Below, in pieces: positions 60,530 through 64,000 of a DNA stretch of 64,000 nt. Where the stretch lies: positions 62,001-126,000 of the forward strand of contig NZ_SMBY01000007.1 of assembly GCF_004342665.1 (NCBI RefSeq), given 5' to 3'. A program made the position numbers and the translations under genes. The notes beneath the pieces are model-generated. The model was not told the origin of the DNA, ran no database searches, and saw nothing but the letters and a program-made list of their open reading frames with translations. The first letter of the stretch is position 1; the number at the start of each line of letters is the position of its first letter. Source of the stretch: Samsonia erythrinae. GTDB taxonomy: Bacteria > Pseudomonadota > Gammaproteobacteria > Enterobacterales > Enterobacteriaceae.

Positions 60530-61927
60530 TTAGTTTATGGGGGTTTCTGCGAGTTTCTTTTCGGCGTCTTCTTCAGCGCGCAACGCCCGGCTGGCAAAGA
60601 CCATATACGTCAGGGCGATGATGAACACGACGCCCATGAACCACAGCCCGAGCGTCAACCCCTGCATCAGCGGGGGAGCGAGAATGGACCAGTCGGCCAT
60701 GCCCATCCACGCACTCAGCCCGGTCAGCTTGACGGCCCAGACGCAGCCGAATATTTCGATCATGCCCATTACCAGACAAATCTTCATGGCTGCGCGCCAG
60801 CCGCCGAAGTGGTTGGCAAAAACGCCGATGGTGGCATTCGAGAAAAACATGGGGATGAAGCCGGGGATGATCATGATGGGGGAACCGATAGCCAGCAGGA
60901 TACCGACGGCGATGAGTTGCCCGATAGTGCCCCACATAAATCCCCAAACCACGGCATTAGGGGCAAAGCTATAAATTGCCGCACAATCGATTGCTAACAC
61001 CGCACCGGGAATGAGGCGCAAAGATATCCCGTTAAAGGCTTCGGAAAGCTCAGCAACGAACATCCTTACGCCCTGAACGATGATGAAAATCGCAACGGCG
61101 AATTGGAAACCCGTCTGGAGAATGTAGACCGACCAGTGTGTCTTACCGGCCATTTGCTGCACGGTATCCAGCCCGAAAGACAGTAGGATGGCGCCAAAGA
61201 AGACGGTCATGACGATGGCGGTTGAGACAATATTGTCATGAAAGATGTTCAGCCAGCCGGGTAGTTTCAGATCTTCCACGCTCTCTTCCTTTTTGCCTAG
61301 ATAGGGGGCGAGCTTGTAGGCGAGCCAGGAAGCGAACTGCTGTTGGTGACCGATGGAAAAACCACAGCCATCGGTGACGGCCTGAGTGGGTTTATACATC
61401 ATGTTGGATGTAATGCCCCAATAGAGAGAAACCAGTACGGCGGAGCAGATGATGGTCGTCCACATTGGGTAGCCGAGCAGGTACAGGAACACGGCGAGCA
61501 ACCCAGCCTGCTGAAACATGATGTGCCCGGTGAGCATAATGGTGCGGATACCGGTGAAACGTCGTAGCAGGACATAAAGGATATTCAGCGCCAGTGCCAG
61601 CAGGACGGCATATCCCACCCAGCTATAGGCATCGCCCATGCGCTCTATCGTCGCCATCATTGAGGCATAGGTATCCGATATTGCACCGTTAATGCCGTAA
61701 ACGGACGACATTTTGGCGACAACGGGTTTAAACGTGCCAGTCAGGATGCCCGACCCCGCCTGGAGTAGCATAAAACCGATGATTGTTTTGATGGTGCCTT
61801 TAATGATCACCGTGGCACTTTTACGCAGCAGCAGGTAGCCAATCATGGTGACAAGCCCCAGTAGCAGCGGAGCATTGGTCATTACCTGATTAAAGAATAT
61901 CGTGAAGAGGGTATAGAAAATTTCCAT
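60530..61927 (-). CDS. ulaA: ascorbate PTS permease IIC
   Basis: UlaA, 465 aa as in E. coli, polytopic permease that takes in L-ascorbate as it is phosphorylated to ascorbate-6-P. Segments: [58 protein letters not shown] and [20 protein letters not shown]. The ATG at 61927 has GGAG just upstream. First gene of the leftward ulaABCDEF operon, divergent from ulaG. Confidence 0.96.
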   Translation of the reverse strand: MEIFYTLFTIFFNQVMTNAPLLLGLVTMIGYLLLRKSATVIIKGTIKTIIGFMLLQAGSGILTGTFKPVVAKMSSVYGINGAISDTYASMMATIERMGDAYSWVGYAVLLALALNILYVLLRRFTGIRTIMLTGHIMFQQAGLLAVFLYLLGYPMWTTIICSAVLVSLYWGITSNMMYKPTQAVTDGCGFSIGHQQQFASWLAYKLAPYLGKKEESVEDLKLPGWLNIFHDNIVSTAIVMTVFFGAILLSFGLDTVQQMAGKTHWSVYILQTGFQFAVAIFIIVQGVRMFVAELSEAFNGISLRLIPGAVLAIDCAAIYSFAPNAVVWGFMWGTIGQLIAVGILLAIGSPIMIIPGFIPMFFSNATIGVFANHFGGWRAAMKICLVMGMIEIFGCVWAVKLTGLSAWMGMADWSILAPPLMQGLTLGLWFMGVVFIIALTYMVFASRALRAEEDAEKKLAETPIN

Positions 61928-62363
61928 AAGCACTCCGTTCTGCTTTAGGTCACGCTGTTACACGGCAATGCGATGACGATGAGTGGCTGTCACACTCTTG
62001 CGAGCAGACATTTTTACGAATCCCCATCACTCTATCAATCACAAATTATCATAAAAAGATTTTTATTGATTATTTGTGAGAGCCTTCGCAATTCTCTTTT
62101 TCATTCCTCCTTTCGGTAAGAATGTGAAACGTTATTTTATTTTTGTCATTAAAATCAATATATTAATTGTTTTTGTTCGAATGTTTTTGTTTTTTTATGC
62201 TATCGATAGGTGAAAATAAAAAAGCTTTTTTGTCAAAACGACAATTGATAGCATGATTATCACATGGTATTTTCAATTTAATTAATCATGAAATTGTCAT
62301 ATTTTGATGTTTTGTGATGCATTCATCTAATGAACGACTCGACTGACGAATGAGGTTTACACG
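61928..62363. promoter_or_regulatory. divergent ulaA/ulaG control region
   Basis: A 436-base AT-rich gap with no gene. It contains two spaced perfect inverted repeats: TCACAAAT (62039-62046) with ATTTGTGA (62072-62079), and ATGCTATC (62197-62204) with GATAGCAT (62247-62254). In E. coli this region binds four UlaR copies, CRP and IHF, forming a loop. The first repeat contains CRP-like TGTGA halves. The second may be a UlaR site, but I cannot match a UlaR consensus. Confidence 0.6.
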
Positions 62364-63428
62364 ATGAGTAAAATTGAGAGCATTACCCGTGAGTCATGGA
62401 TCCTGAATACGTTCCCGGAGTGGGGAACCTGGCTGAATGAAGAAATCGAACAGGAGCAAGTGGTACCCGGCTCGTTTGCCATGTGGTGGTTGGGGTGCAC
62501 CGGCATTTGGCTAAAGTCAGAAGGAGGGGCGAACCTGTGCGTCGATTTTTGGTGCGGCACCGGCAAGCAAAGCCATGCCAATCCGCTGATGAAAGCAGGG
62601 CACCAGATGCAGCGCATGGCGGGGGTGAGGCAACTACAGCCCAATTTACGCACGACGCCGTTTGTACTCGATCCCTTCGCGATTCGACAGATTGATGCCG
62701 TTCTGGCTACGCACGATCACAATGACCATATCGACGTGAACGTGGCCGCCGCCGTCATGAAGAACTGTGATAGTCATGTCCCGTTCATCGGCCCGGAAAG
62801 CTGCGTCAATCTGTGGATTGGTTGGGGAGTGCCGCGCGAGCGTTGCGTTATCGTCAAGCCGGGAGATGTGTTGACCATCAACGATGTGGAAATCCACGCG
62901 CTTGATGCCTTTGATCGCACCGCGCTCATCACTCTGCCGGTAGAGGAAAAAGCGGCGGGTGTCCTGCCGGATGGCATGGACAAGCGTGCCGTCAACTACC
63001 TCTTTAAAACGCCGGGCGGCAATCTGTATCACAGCGGTGATTCACATTATTCGAATTACTACGCCAAACACGGCAATGAGCACCAGATTGATGTTGCGCT
63101 GGGTTCCTATGGTGAGAACCCGCGTGGTATCACTGATAAAATGACCAGCTCTGACATCTTACGGATGGCGGAGGCGCTGAAAACCCGCGTCGTGATTCCG
63201 TTCCACCATGATATCTGGTCAAACTTTCAGGCCGATCCGCAGGAGATTCGCGTACTTTGGGAAATGAAAAAAGATCGTCTTAAATATGGTTTCAAGCCGT
63301 ATATCTGGCAGGTCGGCGGTAAGTTTATCTGGCCACAGGATAAGGACGACCTGGAATATCATTACCCGCGCGGGTTTGATGATTGCTTTACGATAGAGCC
63401 GGATTTACCGTTCAAATCCTTCCTCTGA
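62364..63428 (+). CDS. ulaG: L-ascorbate-6-phosphate lactonase UlaG
   Basis: UlaG, 354 aa as in E. coli, metallo-beta-lactamase-fold enzyme opening ascorbate-6-P to 3-keto-L-gulonate-6-P, manganese dependent. Metal motif THDHNDHID (116-124), later [11 protein letters not shown] and [13 protein letters not shown]. It links the PTS product of UlaABC to UlaD. Confidence 0.96.
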   Translation: MSKIESITRESWILNTFPEWGTWLNEEIEQEQVVPGSFAMWWLGCTGIWLKSEGGANLCVDFWCGTGKQSHANPLMKAGHQMQRMAGVRQLQPNLRTTPFVLDPFAIRQIDAVLATHDHNDHIDVNVAAAVMKNCDSHVPFIGPESCVNLWIGWGVPRERCVIVKPGDVLTINDVEIHALDAFDRTALITLPVEEKAAGVLPDGMDKRAVNYLFKTPGGNLYHSGDSHYSNYYAKHGNEHQIDVALGSYGENPRGITDKMTSSDILRMAEALKTRVVIPFHHDIWSNFQADPQEIRVLWEMKKDRLKYGFKPYIWQVGGKFIWPQDKDDLEYHYPRGFDDCFTIEPDLPFKSFL

Positions 63429-63439
63429 CGTGCTGGCGA

Positions 63440-63457
63440 GGGCACGTCAGCGTGCCC
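63440..63457 (+). terminator. hairpin after ulaG
   Basis: GGGCACG (63440-63446) pairs with CGTGCCC (63451-63457), loop TCAG, 11 bases after the ulaG stop. No T run follows. Confidence 0.4.
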
Positions 63458-63534
63458 GATAAGGCCTGCATACAGGTTATAAAATATCAATGACTTAGGA
63501 ATACGCGCCTGTGCGTACTTTTGACAAGTTATGA

Positions 63535-63563
63535 TTCAAAAGTTAGGGAGTGCTCACTATAAT
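63535..63563 (+). promoter_or_regulatory. candidate ulaR promoter
   Basis: TTCAAA (63535-63540) and consensus TATAAT (63558-63563) are 17 bases apart, placing a start near 63570, 25 bases before the ulaR ATG. A TTGACA at 63521 has no -10 at a usable distance. Confidence 0.5.
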
Positions 63564-63594
63564 TGGCGTTCAGAGTTAACGAAACGAGGCAAGC

Positions 63595-64000
63595 ATGACT
63601 GAATCTCAACGCCATAACGCCATCATCGATTTCCTGCAACGACAAGGGCAGCTTACGGTGGCTGACCTCATCGAACACTTCGATGTTTCTCCGGCTACGG
63701 CGCGCCGCGATATTAACAAACTGGATGAACTTGGGAAGTTACGGAAGGTGCGTAACGGCGCTGAAGCTGTGATGATGCCCAGACCGGTGTGGACGCCGCT
63801 CACGATTTATCAGACGCAACATCTTGATGAGAAAATGCGCATCGCTAAAGCGGCCGCGCGGTTGTGCCAGCCTGGTGAAAGTGTGGTGATTAACTGCGGT
63901 TCGACGGCGTTTCTGCTGGGGCAGGAGATCTGCGGCAAAGATATTCAGGTGATCACCAACTATCTGCCGCTTGCGAATTATCTGATTGAGCAGGAGCATG
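63595..64000 (+). CDS. ulaR: ula regulon repressor UlaR (5' part)
   Basis: The first 135 codons of UlaR, a DeoR-family repressor whose ligand in E. coli is ascorbate-6-P; the window ends inside it. Helix-turn-helix [20 protein letters not shown] followed by [19 protein letters not shown]. The sensor domain begins with [20 protein letters not shown] and [22 protein letters not shown] lies five bases before the ATG. It reads the same way as ulaG, as in E. coli. Confidence 0.95.
   Translation, partial: MTESQRHNAIIDFLQRQGQLTVADLIEHFDVSPATARRDINKLDELGKLRKVRNGAEAVMMPRPVWTPLTIYQTQHLDEKMRIAKAAARLCQPGESVVINCGSTAFLLGQEICGKDIQVITNYLPLANYLIEQEH

Noticed and set aside
63521-63526. TTGACA as the -35 of ulaR
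   Set aside because: No -10 lies 15-19 bases downstream; the TATAAT at 63558 is 31 bases away.
1-64000. CRISPR arrays, tRNA or rRNA genes
   Set aside because: No regularly spaced repeats and no cloverleaf or ribosomal sequence were recognised on either strand.

Overview
The window is chromosomal DNA of a gammaproteobacterium of the order Enterobacterales. Gene content and order match the Escherichia coli backbone (hemCDXY/cyaA, cyaY-lptM-dapF-yigA-xerC-yigB-uvrD-corA, rarD, pldA-recQ-rhtC-rhtB-pldB-yigL, glpQT/glpABC, the ryhB-yhhW region, gnt, asd, glgBXCAP-glpD, ula). Blocks that lie apart in E. coli are joined here. That, together with an orphan Hcp island and a home-grown interspersed repeat, suggests a soft-rot plant-associated genus such as Pectobacterium. 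The genus is an inference from gene order and style, not a proof. No rRNA, tRNA, insertion sequence or CRISPR array was recognised.

Layout. 0.4-4.4 kb: hemCDXY (tetrapyrrole synthesis), reading left. 4.7-8.9 kb: cyaA (TTG start, CRP site upstream), an MFS transporter and cyaY. 8.9-14.6 kb: lptM, then the tightly overlapped dapF-yigA-xerC-yigB, then uvrD with its own promoter and LexA box. 14.7-17.5 kb: an AT-rich accessory island. It begins in a 3'-truncated cyclase gene and carries a leftward hcp gene, a lysozyme-like candidate type VI effector and a small three-helix membrane protein that may be its immunity protein. 17.5-27.8 kb: corA with a structured leader holding a short ORF, an AbrB-family membrane protein, rarD, yigI, pldA, recQ, rhtC, rhtB, pldB and yigL. 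28-35 kb: the divergent glpTQ and glpABC operons, with CRP and GlpR sites between them. 35-36.2 kb: the Fur-controlled small RNA RyhB, here with a long 5' part, and the pirin yhhW. 36.3-41.7 kb: gntR, gntK, a gluconate permease, yhgN and asd. 41.8-45.2 kb: a hipBA toxin-antitoxin pair and a BtsS-type sensor kinase with no response regulator beside it. 46-57.3 kb: glgBXCAP and glpD. 57.4-64 kb: the L-ascorbate regulon ulaABCDEF / ulaG-ulaR; ulaR runs off the end.

How the genes work together. Much of the window is carbon-source use under cAMP-CRP control: cyaA makes the cAMP, and CRP-like sites lie before cyaA, glpTQ/glpABC, the gluconate permease and glpD. The glp genes import and oxidise glycerol-3-phosphate (GlpQ, GlpT, GlpABC, GlpD). 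The gnt genes take up and phosphorylate gluconate. The ula genes convert ascorbate to a pentose phosphate. The glg operon stores and remobilises glucose as glycogen. The parts that look least described are the Hcp/effector/immunity island between uvrD and corA, the corA leader, the long RyhB form, and an imperfect palindromic repeat present in two copies.
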